Translations under genes and position numbers: made by a program
NCBI GenBank assembly: GCA_029945495.1
Contig: JAQSCR010000387.1
Coordinates: 10,138-27,444 of the forward strand
Reading direction: 5' to 3'
Length of the DNA stretch: 17,307 nucleotides
From: Pseudolabrys sp.
Lineage (GTDB): Bacteria > Pseudomonadota > Alphaproteobacteria > Rhizobiales > Xanthobacteraceae
The notes under the pieces: generated by a model
Seen by the model: only the letters and a program-made list of their open reading frames with translations
Told to the model about the DNA's origin: nothing
Databases searched by the model: none
Shown: one piece after another, positions 1 to 6,830 of the stretch
Numbering within the stretch: position 1 is the stretch's first letter
Layout: every line of letters starts with the position of its first letter

Positions 1-161
1 CGCGCCGCTTCTTCAACAGCGCGGTGCAGGAATACAACACCGGCATCCAGCAGTTCCCGGCGGCCTTGTTCGCCGCGATGTTCGGCTTCAGCCAGCGGCC
101 ATTCTTCGATGTCGGCGAGCAACGCGCCCAGCTCGAGCAGGCGCCGAGCGTGAAATTTTGA
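1..161 (+). CDS. LemA family protein (3' end only)
   Basis: The reading frame open at the left edge (codons from position 3) encodes the last 52 residues of a protein and stops at a TGA at 159-161. The tail contains RRFFNSAVQEYNTGIQQFP followed by a phenylalanine-rich stretch and FFDVGEQRAQ, the typical C-terminus of LemA proteins (an N-terminal membrane anchor plus a helical bundle; role poorly defined). An M48 protease gene follows on the same strand after 107 bp. LemA and HtpX-like proteases are often adjacent, which supports both calls. The N-terminus lies outside the window, so anchor and start cannot be seen. Confidence 0.88.
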   Translation, partial: RRFFNSAVQEYNTGIQQFPAALFAAMFGFSQRPFFDVGEQRAQLEQAPSVKF

Positions 162-163
162 TG

Positions 164-265
164 GTCATTCCGGGACGGCCCTCTTGGGCCGGGCCCGGAA
201 TCCATAACCCCGGACTGTGATTATGGATTCCGGGTTCGCTCACTTCGTTCGCGCCGCGGAATGAC
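164..265. repeat. Palindromic intergenic repeat, nested inverted repeat
   Basis: The entire lemA-htpX spacer is one dyad-symmetric element. Inner arms CCCGGAATCCATAA (194-207) and TTATGGATTCCGGG (221-234) match perfectly over 14 bp around a 13-nt loop. Outer arms GTCATTCCG (164-172) and CGGAATGAC (257-265) match perfectly over 9 bp. A small side hairpin, GGCCC/GGGCC, lies at 177-190. Elements with a GGATTCCGGGTTCGC core and CGGAATGAC ends are, from general knowledge, dispersed between genes in Hyphomicrobiales genomes; only one copy is visible here. It would fold strongly in the lemA-htpX transcript. Confidence 0.85.
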
Positions 266-268
266 AAT

Positions 269-1417
269 ATGGCCGCCTACGGTCTTTACACCCACATCCA
301 GTCGAACAAGCGCCGCTCGATCGCCCTGCTGATCGGCCTGTTCTTCCTGGTCTATGTGCTGGTGTTCGCCGGGGCGCTGCTGGCCGAAGTGCTGTCGTAC
401 GGTAATGCGCCGCTCGATTATCTGATCAACGCCGCGATCTACGATTTCACCAGGGCGGCGCCGTTCGCCACCGTCGGCGCCATCATCTGGATCCTGATCG
501 CCTATAAATTCCACCAGAAGATGATCGACGTCATCACCGGCGCGCGGCAGGTGTCCCGCACCGAGGAGCCGCGGCTCTATAATCTTCTGGAAAATCTGTG
601 CATCTCGCGCGGCATCACCATGCCGAAGCTGCGCATCGCCGACGACGATGCGCTCAATGCCTTCGCCACCGGCCTCAATGAGAAGCAATATTCCATCACC
701 GTGACGCGCGGCCTGATGAATGCGCTCAACGACCAGGAGCTCGAGGCCGTGCTCGGCCACGAGCTGACGCATATCCGCAACGGCGACGTGCGCATGCTGG
801 TGATCGCGGTGGTGATCGCCGGAGTGATCTCGTTCTTCGGCGAGATGGTGTTCCGCATCTTCTTCCAGAGTTCGTTCGGCGGTTTCGGCGGCTCGCGCCG
901 TTCGAGCAGCAGCGACGGCGACAAGAAAGGCGGCGCCGGTATTGCCATTATTATTGCCATCGCGCTGATCGTGGTCGCCTGGGTGCTGTCGATCGTCATC
1001 CGCTTTGCGCTGTCGCGCCAGCGCGAATACCTCGCCGATTCAGGCTCGGTCGAATTGACGAAAAATCCCGACGCCATGATTTCGGCTTTGCGCAAGATCG
1101 AGAATCGCGGCGAACTGGCCAGCGCCAATTCGGCGGTGATGGAAATGTGCATAGACAACCCGCGCGTCGGCTTTGCCAATGTCTTCGATACGCATCCGTC
1201 GGTCGACAAGCGCGTCGCGGCGCTGGTTCAATATGCCGGCGGTCACGATCCCGGCCCGCTGGCGCTCGATGCGCCGCAAGGAAAAGAAGAGCCCGGCCAG
1301 ATCGAAGCGGCGCCCGCGCAAGGCCCGTGGAGCGATCCCGCGCCCGACGTTGGCAAGCCGTTCTTGCCGGGCGAACCGCCCATTGGTCCGATAGGCGGCA
1401 AAGGACCGTGGGGCTAG
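269..1417 (+). CDS. htpX: HtpX-like M48 family membrane zinc metalloprotease
   Basis: Predicted 382-residue inner-membrane protease of the Ste24/HtpX (M48) family, which degrades misfolded membrane proteins. Hydrophobic segments lie near residues 17-43, 62-80, 176-199 and 222-248. The zinc site is visible: HELTH at 164-168 gives two histidines and the catalytic glutamate, and E253 in REYLAD gives the expected third ligand. A glycine/serine-rich loop precedes the fourth membrane segment. The protein is about 90 residues longer than typical HtpX because of a proline/glycine-rich tail (about 325-382). The ATG at 269 opens a characteristic MxxYGLYTHIQSNKRR start; the only ribosome-binding-like sequence, GGAATGAC, lies inside the preceding repeat. 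LemA upstream supports the call. The symbol is by family; the gene could also be listed simply as an M48 peptidase. Confidence 0.93.
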   Translation: MAAYGLYTHIQSNKRRSIALLIGLFFLVYVLVFAGALLAEVLSYGNAPLDYLINAAIYDFTRAAPFATVGAIIWILIAYKFHQKMIDVITGARQVSRTEEPRLYNLLENLCISRGITMPKLRIADDDALNAFATGLNEKQYSITVTRGLMNALNDQELEAVLGHELTHIRNGDVRMLVIAVVIAGVISFFGEMVFRIFFQSSFGGFGGSRRSSSSDGDKKGGAGIAIIIAIALIVVAWVLSIVIRFALSRQREYLADSGSVELTKNPDAMISALRKIENRGELASANSAVMEMCIDNPRVGFANVFDTHPSVDKRVAALVQYAGGHDPGPLALDAPQGKEEPGQIEAAPAQGPWSDPAPDVGKPFLPGEPPIGPIGGKGPWG

Positions 1418-1421
1418 CGCT

Positions 1422-1511
1422 CCGCTCATTCCCGCGCAGGCGGGAATCCAGAGAAACTTTTTTCCGCTGCCTGAATAAAGGCTGGGTCCCCGCCTTCGCG
1501 GGGACGAGCGG
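1422..1511. repeat. Palindromic intergenic repeat between convergent genes
   Basis: A second dyad element sits between the converging ends of htpX and apt. Outer arms CCGCTCATTCCCGC (1422-1435) and GCGGGGACGAGCGG (1498-1511) pair at 12 of 14 positions. Inner arms AGGCGGGAATCCAG (1438-1451) and CTGGGTCCCCGCCT (1482-1495) also pair at 12 of 14. Each half forms its own small hairpin (CCCGC/GCGGG and CCCCGC/GCGGGG). The sequence differs from the element at 164-265, so this is another family. Its place suggests it may end transcription from both sides, but there is no clean T tract. Confidence 0.8.
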
Positions 1512-1523
1512 ATAATTATTATC
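1511..1523. other. AT-rich perfect dyad next to the repeat
   Basis: GATAAT-T-ATTATC is a perfect 6-bp inverted repeat with a one-base centre, directly touching the right end of the palindromic repeat and 15 bp from the apt stop codon. It is unusually AT-rich for this window. It could be the target-site flank of the repeat or part of a bidirectional termination region; nothing here decides between these. Confidence 0.4.
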
Positions 1524-1538
1524 GCTTGCGCGAAACCT

Positions 1539-2082
1539 CTAATGTCCGTCGAACGCCATCAGCGTGCGCACCGGCACGTCCATGGCGCGCAGCTTCTTGG
1601 CGCCGCCGAGCTCGGGCAGGTCGATGACGAAACACGCCGCCAGCACCTCGGCGCCAAGTTGACGCAAAAGTTTCACCGCCGCTTCCGCCGTGCCACCAGT
1701 GGCGATCAGGTCGTCGACCAGCACCACGCGCTCGCCTTTGACCAGCGCGTCGGCATGCATCTCGATCCTCGCCATACTCCAGCATATAGGTGACGCTGAC
1801 GCGCTTATGCGGCAGCTTGCCCTTCTTGCGGATCGGAATGAAACCGGCCGACACCTGATGCGCCACCGCGCCGCCAAGGATGAAGCCGCGCGCCTCGATG
1901 CCGGCGACCTTGTCGATCTTCATGCCGGCCCAGGGCTGCACCAGTTCATCAACGGCGCGGCGGAAGGCGCGCGCGTCACCGAGCAGCGTGGTGATGTCGC
2001 GGAACATGATGCCGGGCTTCGGGTAATCCGGGATCGAACGGATCGACGCGCGCAGGTCGAGATCGGCAGTTGGTGGGGTCAT
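1539..2082 (-). pseudogene. apt: Adenine phosphoribosyltransferase, frameshifted
   Basis: Apt makes AMP from adenine and PRPP. The first part, from the ATG at 2082 (MTPPTADLDLRASIRSIPDYPKPGIMF start), reads in frame through GIEARGFILGG and SVTYMLEYGED. The rest of the enzyme, EMHADALVKGERVVLVDDLIATGGTAEAAV with the PRPP-binding motif VLVDDLIATGGT, continues in another frame to a TAG at 1539. The break lies near 1763-1771. Family members have four residues between LEYG and the E(I/M)H motif; here there are two codons plus one base, so five bases appear to be missing. Without the lesion the product would be about 182 residues, normal for Apt. Last gene of the mtnP-methyltransferase-apt row. Either a true pseudogene or a sequencing/assembly error. 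Confidence 0.85.
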
Positions 2083-2113
2083 GGCTGGCGTCCGAACCTT
2101 CTGCTGTCGGGCA

Positions 2114-2902
2114 TCATAGCGGTTTACGCCCTTTGATCGCATTGGCGCGGGCACTGTAGGTGATGCGTCCGGACGAACCCGCCGGCAAGCGCGCCTTTAC
2201 CATCGCCTTCAACGAATCAAGTTCCGGCACCGGCATCTTCGCTACAATCGGGGCAATCGCGGCGCTCAATTGAGTTATCGCCCAGAACTCTTCAAAGTCG
2301 CCGTAAGTCCGCTGCACGACGATCTCGCGTGTCTCAACCGCTTCGATGCCGGCGCCGTTCCATAGTTGGATGAGGGCATCAATCCGCGATGCATCTGCCC
2401 GCGGCGGAAGCACCGGCGTGACGCCCATTTCTCGCATCGCGGCTTGCAGCGGCTCCATTGGAAAGCCGCCGCCCAGCACATCCCAAGCATAGGTGGCAAC
2501 CAGTCCGCCGGGCTTCGTCACCCGCGCCAGTTCGGCAACGCCTTTGGCGGGTTCGGGCACAAAGAAGATCACCAGCGCCATCACGGCGACGTCGAAGCTG
2601 CTATCGGCAAAGGGCAGCGCCATCGCGTCACCTTGCTGGAATTTGGCCAGCTTTTCCGCCGGCCGGGTGCGGGCGAAAGCGAGCTGGCCCTCGGACGGGT
2701 CGATGCCCTGCACTTCGGCAGGCGCGCAGCGGTCGACAATGTTCTCGGTGAAGGCGCCGTTGCCGCAACCGACGTCGACCCATTTCAAGCCCTTGGCCGG
2801 AGCCAGCCAGTCGATGAACACATCGCCGGCGATGCGGCTCCAGATGCCCATGAATTTTTCATAGGCGGCGCCGTCGTCGAAGCGGATTACTGGATCTGTC
2901 AT
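2114..2902 (-). CDS. Class I SAM-dependent methyltransferase
   Basis: Predicted 262-residue methyltransferase of the Methyltransf_11/UbiE-like type. SAM-binding features are clear: motif I VDVGCGNGAF at about residues 42-51, acidic post-I residue D68 in QGIDPS, GDAMALPFADSSFDVAV at about 91-107, and the post-motif loop KPGG at about 130-133. The substrate cannot be read from the sequence. The ATG at 2902 is preceded by GGGG at a good distance, and the N-terminus MTDPVIRFDDGAAYEKFMG is typical; the frame stays open further upstream but that part lies over mtnP. It lies 47 bp after mtnP and 31 bp before apt, so the three are probably cotranscribed. Confidence 0.88.
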   Translation of the reverse strand: MTDPVIRFDDGAAYEKFMGIWSRIAGDVFIDWLAPAKGLKWVDVGCGNGAFTENIVDRCAPAEVQGIDPSEGQLAFARTRPAEKLAKFQQGDAMALPFADSSFDVAVMALVIFFVPEPAKGVAELARVTKPGGLVATYAWDVLGGGFPMEPLQAAMREMGVTPVLPPRADASRIDALIQLWNGAGIEAVETREIVVQRTYGDFEEFWAITQLSAAIAPIVAKMPVPELDSLKAMVKARLPAGSSGRITYSARANAIKGRKPL

Positions 2903-2949
2903 TTTTAGCCCCAACGCGCTGCGGAAATCAGTCGTCCCCGAAAGCAACT

Positions 2950-3825
2950 TTACCTGCCCAGCACCCTGCCCGCCACCGCATCGAGCTTCTTTATCAGCTC
3001 CGGATCGCGCGCCTCCGGCTGCGTGATCAAGGCGCTGTCGAGCGCGCGGTCGGAGCCGATCGGGCACATTTCGTGCTCGCGCGGAAAGTCGCGCGCCAGC
3101 CGCGCCACCAGGCGCTTGGCGCGTTCGGCATTTTCCAAAAGCACCGAGACGATCTGCTGCACGGTGACGGCGTCGTGGTCGGGATGCCAGCAATCGAAGT
3201 CGGTCACCATGGCAACAGTCGCGTAGCAAATCTCGGCTTCGCGGGCGAGCTTGGCTTCCGGCATGTTGGTCATGCCGATCACCGAATAGCCGAGCCCCTT
3301 ATAGGTCATGCTCTCGGCGTACGTGGAGAACTGCGGCCCCTCCATGCAGATATAGGTGCCGCCGAGTTTGGGCTCGATGCCTTCTTTCAGCGCCGCCGCG
3401 GCGATGCGCGCGCGCAGCAAAGGCGAGACCGGATGCGCCATCGACACATGCGCCACCAGGCCCTTGCCGAAGAACGAGCTCTCGCGCTTATGGGTGCGGT
3501 CGACGAACTGATCGACCAGCACGAAAGTGCCGGGGGCCAAGTCCTCCTTGAACGAGCCGCAGGCCGACAGCGACACCAGATCGGTGACGCCGGCGCGCTT
3601 CAGGATGTCGATATTGGCGCGGTAGTTGATGTCGGAGGGCGACAGCCGGTGGCCCTTGTCGTGGCGCGGCAGGAAGACGACCGGCAGGCCTTCGATCTCG
3701 CCGATGCGCAAGGCGCCGGACGGCTCGCCCCAGGGCGAGGCGATGCGCTCCTCGCGCACATTCTGCAGGCCCGGCAGGTCGTAAACGCCGGAACCGCCGA
3801 TAATGCCGAGGACTGATTTGGTCAT
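2950..3825 (-). CDS. mtnP: S-methyl-5'-thioadenosine phosphorylase
   Basis: Cytosolic purine-nucleoside phosphorylase family enzyme of 291 residues. It splits methylthioadenosine, the by-product of polyamine and quorum-signal synthesis, with phosphate into adenine and methylthioribose-1-phosphate. Visible signatures are the N-terminal phosphate loop IIGGSGVYDLPG (about residues 8-19), PRHDKGHRLSPSDINYRANI (about 53-72), SACGSFKE, MEGPQFST and GMTNMPEAKLAREAEICYA in the substrate region, and TDFDCWH, typical of MTA phosphorylases rather than general nucleoside phosphorylases. The ATG at 3825 has a strong GGATGGGG ribosome-binding region. The petC terminator ends only 22 bp upstream. The adenine product would feed apt two genes downstream. 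Confidence 0.95.
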   Translation of the reverse strand: MTKSVLGIIGGSGVYDLPGLQNVREERIASPWGEPSGALRIGEIEGLPVVFLPRHDKGHRLSPSDINYRANIDILKRAGVTDLVSLSACGSFKEDLAPGTFVLVDQFVDRTHKRESSFFGKGLVAHVSMAHPVSPLLRARIAAAALKEGIEPKLGGTYICMEGPQFSTYAESMTYKGLGYSVIGMTNMPEAKLAREAEICYATVAMVTDFDCWHPDHDAVTVQQIVSVLLENAERAKRLVARLARDFPREHEMCPIGSDRALDSALITQPEARDPELIKKLDAVAGRVLGR

Positions 3826-3847
3826 GCCCGCCCCATCCGCCTATCCC

Positions 3848-3877
3848 AAAAAACGAAAGGGCCCTATTCAGGGCCCT
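3848..3877 (-). terminator. Intrinsic terminator of the petABC operon
   Basis: On the minus strand, 26 nt after the petC stop codon, AGGGCCC-type arms (3871-3877 and 3858-3864) form a perfect 7-bp GC-rich stem with a six-base loop. The sequence TTTCGTTTTTT follows (six T at 3853-3848). This is a textbook Rho-independent terminator. It stops just 22 bp before the mtnP start codon, leaving no room for a separate promoter after it. Confidence 0.88.
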
Positions 3878-3903
3878 CGCGTCAAGAGATGTCGGATACC
3901 GTT

Positions 3904-4740
3904 TTAGTGAACGGCCGACCACACCTTCTTCTTGGTGAAGTACATCAGGCCCGACAGAACGATCAGGAAGATCATGACCTGGAAGCCGGTGCGCTTGCGC
4001 TGCACCAGCTTGGGTTCCGCCGCCCACATCAGGAACGCGGTGACGTCCTTGGAGTACTGCGCCAGGGTCGCCGGCGAGCCGTCGTCGAAGGTGACCTGGC
4101 CGTCGGACAATGGCTTCGGCATGGCGATGACGTGGCCGGGGAAATATTCGTTGTAGTTGCCGCCCGCCGGCATGGTGAAGCCGGCCGGCGCCGCGTCCTT
4201 GTAGCCGGTGAGGATCGCGTGGATGTAGTCCGGCCCCGCCTCCTGGTACTGCGTGAAGATGTCGAGCACGAACAGCGGGAAGCCGCGCATGTAGCCGCGC
4301 GCCTTGGCGAGCGTCGACATGTCGGGCGGCGCGGTGCCGCCATTGGCCGCGGCAGCGGCCGCGTCATTGGCGAAGGGCGACGGGAAGTGGTCGGCCGGAC
4401 GGCCGGCGCGCTCGATCGTCTCGCCTTTGTCGTCGATATCCTTGATCTTGTATTCGGCGGCCAGCGCGGCGACCTGCGCCTCCGAGAAGCCGGGGCCGCC
4501 GGCATCGGCGAGCGAGCCGATCGAGAGCAGGCTGAGCGAATGGCAGCTCGAGCAGACTTCCTTGTAGATCTTGAAGCCGCGCTGCAACTGGCCTTCGTCG
4601 TATTTGCCGAACGGGCCGGCGAACGACCACTTGACGGCCGGCGGCGCCGGGACTTCGTGGACCTGCGCCATCGCGGGCGCGGCGAAGGCCGCGATCGCGG
4701 TGGCAATCGTCAGAGCGAGGATGGTGTTCTTGTTGGTCAT
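3904..4740 (-). CDS. petC: Cytochrome c1, haem subunit of the bc1 complex
   Basis: Periplasm-facing c-type cytochrome of complex III that passes electrons from the Rieske centre to soluble or membrane cytochrome c. From the ATG at 4740 it has 278 residues: a Sec signal peptide ending in APAMA (about residue 25), the haem attachment site CSSCH at 63-67, a likely axial methionine M207 in AMPKPLSDG, and a C-terminal membrane anchor at about 252-268 followed by KKKVW. A GTG at 4758 overlaps the petB stop (GTGA) and would add six residues. I prefer the ATG because GGGGGC lies about six bases before it and because the signal peptide then starts with MTNKN. Last gene of the operon, followed by the terminator. 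It is a stand-alone protein, not fused to cytochrome b. Confidence 0.94.
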   Translation of the reverse strand: MTNKNTILALTIATAIAAFAAPAMAQVHEVPAPPAVKWSFAGPFGKYDEGQLQRGFKIYKEVCSSCHSLSLLSIGSLADAGGPGFSEAQVAALAAEYKIKDIDDKGETIERAGRPADHFPSPFANDAAAAAANGGTAPPDMSTLAKARGYMRGFPLFVLDIFTQYQEAGPDYIHAILTGYKDAAPAGFTMPAGGNYNEYFPGHVIAMPKPLSDGQVTFDDGSPATLAQYSKDVTAFLMWAAEPKLVQRKRTGFQVMIFLIVLSGLMYFTKKKVWSAVH

Positions 4741-4754
4741 GACGATGCCCCCGC

Positions 4755-5981
4755 TCACGCTTTCGCGCCCAAGACCGATTCCGAAATCGAATTCGGCAAC
4801 GGCTTGGTCTTTTCAAAGATGCCGAGCAACGGCAGGATGACGATGAAGAAGGCAAAATAGTAGAGCGTGAACAGCCGCGACATGATCACGTAGATGCCTT
4901 CCGGCGGCTTGGAGCCGAGCCAGCCCAGCCCGATGCAGACGATCACCCACAGCCAGAAGAACTGCTTGAACAGCGGGCGATAGCGGCCCGACTTGACGTG
5001 CGAAGTGTCGAGCCAGGGCAGGAAGGCGAGGATCAGGATCGAGCCGAACAGCGCGACGACGCCCAACAGCTTGTCCGGGATCGAGCGCAGGATCGCGTAG
5101 AACGGCAGGTAATACCATTCCGGCACGATTTCCGCCGGCGTCACCGCCGGGTTGGCCGGGATGTAGTTGTCCGGATGGCCCAGGAAGTTCGGCACGTAGA
5201 ACACGAACCAGCAATACAGGATCAGGAAGCAGGCCATGAAGAAGCCGTCCTTCACCGTCGCATAGGGCGTGAACGGCACGGTGTCCCGCTCCGACTTCGG
5301 CTCGATGCCGGTCGGGTTGTTCTGCCCCGCTACATGCAGCGCCCAGACGTGCAGGATGACGACGCCCGCGATCACGAAGGGCAGCAGGTAGTGCAGCGAG
5401 TAGAAGCGGTTGAGCGTCGGGTTGCCGACGGCGTAGCCGCCCCACAGCCAGGTGACGATGGTGTCGCCGACGCCGGGAATGGCCGAGAACAGATTGGTGA
5501 TGACGGTGGCGGCCCAGAAGCTCATCTGGCCCCAGACCAGCACATAGCCCATGAAGCCGGTAGCCATCATCAAGAGATAGATGATGACGCCAAGAATCCA
5601 GAGGACCTCGCGCGGCTCCTTGTACGACCCGTAATAGATGCCGCGGAACATGTGGATGTAGACGGCCAGGAAGAACATCGCCGCGCCGTTGGCATGCAGA
5701 TAGCGCAACAGCCAACCGTAGTTGACGTCGCGCATGATGGCTTCGACCGACTTGAAGGCGAGATCGACGTGCGGCGTGTAGTGCATCGCCAGCACGATGC
5801 CGGTGACGATCTGGATGCCGAGCATCATTGAAAGGATGCCGCCGAAGGTCCACCAGTAATTGAGATTACGGGGCGTCGGATAGGCGACGAAAGATGAATG
5901 AATGAGACCGCCGATCGGCAGCCGCTTCTCAAACCACTGCAGAACTTTGCTCTGCGGCTGGTAGGTCGAATTTCCGCTCAT
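4755..5981 (-). CDS. petB: Cytochrome b subunit of the bc1 complex
   Basis: Integral membrane quinol-oxidising subunit of complex III, 408 residues. The four haem-ligating histidines are at H96/H110 and H197/H211, both pairs spaced 14 residues as in mitochondrial-type cytochrome b. The quinol-site motif PEWY is at 287-290. About eight hydrophobic segments are present, including an extended C-terminal set (about 307-324, 339-355, 371-388), so the protein is full length. The ATG at 5981 gives MSGNSTYQPQSKVLQWFEKRLP, a usual alphaproteobacterial start, with AAGG upstream; the longer open frame reaches back into petA and is not used. It starts 28 bp after the petA stop, and its TGA overlaps a possible GTG of petC. 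Confidence 0.97.
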   Translation of the reverse strand: MSGNSTYQPQSKVLQWFEKRLPIGGLIHSSFVAYPTPRNLNYWWTFGGILSMMLGIQIVTGIVLAMHYTPHVDLAFKSVEAIMRDVNYGWLLRYLHANGAAMFFLAVYIHMFRGIYYGSYKEPREVLWILGVIIYLLMMATGFMGYVLVWGQMSFWAATVITNLFSAIPGVGDTIVTWLWGGYAVGNPTLNRFYSLHYLLPFVIAGVVILHVWALHVAGQNNPTGIEPKSERDTVPFTPYATVKDGFFMACFLILYCWFVFYVPNFLGHPDNYIPANPAVTPAEIVPEWYYLPFYAILRSIPDKLLGVVALFGSILILAFLPWLDTSHVKSGRYRPLFKQFFWLWVIVCIGLGWLGSKPPEGIYVIMSRLFTLYYFAFFIVILPLLGIFEKTKPLPNSISESVLGAKA

Positions 5982-6009
5982 GGTCGTACCTTGAATGCGA
6001 CGTTTTCGA

Positions 6010-6537
6010 TCAGCCGATTTGAATCTTGGTATCGGAGACGAATTTGTACGGCGGCAGGGGAAGGTTCTTCGGCGCCGGGCCTTTCCGGATACGGCCGGCG
6101 GTATCGTATTGCGAGCCGTGGCACGGGCAGAACCAGCCATCGAACTCGCCCTGATGGGCGAGCGGGATGCAGCCGAGATGGGTGCAGATGCCGATGACGA
6201 CGAGCCACTGGTCGTGGCCAGCCTTGACGCGTTCCGAGTCGGGCTCGGGATCCGGCAGGCTCGCCAAGGCGACGTTCTTGGCCTCGTCGATCTCTTTCTT
6301 GGTGCGATGGGAGATGAAGATCGGCTTGGAGCGCCAGAACACCTTAATGATCTGACCGTCCGCGATCGGCGCCAGATCGACGTCGATCGGCGCGCCGGCA
6401 GCGATGGTCGATGCATCCGGATTCATTTGCGCAATCAGCGGCACCAAGGCCGCCGCAGCGCCGACAGCGCCTACGGCGCCGGTGGCGATGTAAAGGAAAT
6501 CGCGGCGCGTGTGCTCCGCAGAAGACACGGTCGTCAC
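6010..6537 (-). CDS. petA: Ubiquinol-cytochrome c reductase iron-sulfur (Rieske) subunit
   Basis: High-potential 2Fe-2S subunit of complex III, 175 residues from a GTG start at 6537. A twin-arginine signal-anchor is visible: TRRDFLYIATG at 10-20, then a hydrophobic helix to about residue 36. Cluster-binding boxes are CTHLGC (118-123) and CPCHGS (137-142), so C118, H120, C137 and H140 ligate the cluster and C123/C139 form the usual disulfide. The GTG is chosen because AGAGGA lies seven bases upstream and the Tat motif then sits close to the N-terminus. A longer open frame from 6633 would add a proline-rich stretch before the Tat signal. First gene of the operon petA-petB-petC. Confidence 0.96.
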   Translation of the reverse strand: MTTVSSAEHTRRDFLYIATGAVGAVGAAAALVPLIAQMNPDASTIAAGAPIDVDLAPIADGQIIKVFWRSKPIFISHRTKKEIDEAKNVALASLPDPEPDSERVKAGHDQWLVVIGICTHLGCIPLAHQGEFDGWFCPCHGSQYDTAGRIRKGPAPKNLPLPPYKFVSDTKIQIG

Positions 6538-6667
6538 GTCTGAATCCTCTCCCCCGGCTGGCTTAAATCGACCGCCCACGGCTGGAACCGAGGATACAAA
6601 ACCCGCGGCGGCGGGGCGGACCGGACACGGCAATCCTCAAGAAGGCAGGATGGCGTTTTCGGTGGGT

Positions 6668-6763
6668 TCTATTGGCACCCTTGCGGTGCGAGTGCAAGCC
6701 CAACTAAGCGCGGTTGGCCAAAGTGGTCACCGGTTTTGCACTCCACCGCGCCGATTATGTAAA
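6668..6763. promoter_or_regulatory. Possible divergent promoters between petA and trmL
   Basis: The 293-bp spacer 6538-6830 separates divergent petA and trmL and must hold both promoters. AGTGCAA (6691-6697) and TTGCACT (6736-6742) form a 7-bp inverted repeat, so the same TTGCAC, close to a -35 box, points outward on each strand. Plus strand: TTGCAC, 16 bp, TGTAAA (6758-6763). Minus strand: TTGCAC, 18 bp, AATAGA (6673-6668). Between them CCAAC (6700-6704) and GTTGG (6713-6717) form a small dyad that could be an operator. The -10 matches are weak. I see no FixK/Fnr box in this spacer. Confidence 0.25.
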
Positions 6764-6830
6764 AAAGCGCGCAATCCGGGCCGCTTACCGGTATCCCTTC
6801 GGCCTGCAAAGCCCTGCCCGAGGTCAGCCG

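Noticed and set aside
2903..3229. Extended N-terminus for the methyltransferase
   Set aside because: The extra codons overlap mtnP in another frame and do not resemble methyltransferases; the ATG at 2902 has a ribosome-binding site and a natural N-terminus.
3889..4860. Long plus-strand open frame opposite petC
   Set aside because: Composition is R/G/E/H-rich low complexity, with no known domain, and it is exactly antisense to a clear cytochrome c1 gene. The same applies to plus-strand frames opposite mtnP (3073-3816), petB (4998-5831) and cca (9570-10301).
6538..6633. Extended N-terminus for the Rieske protein
   Set aside because: It would bury the twin-arginine motif more than 40 residues inside; the GTG at 6537 has a good ribosome-binding site and gives the normal length.
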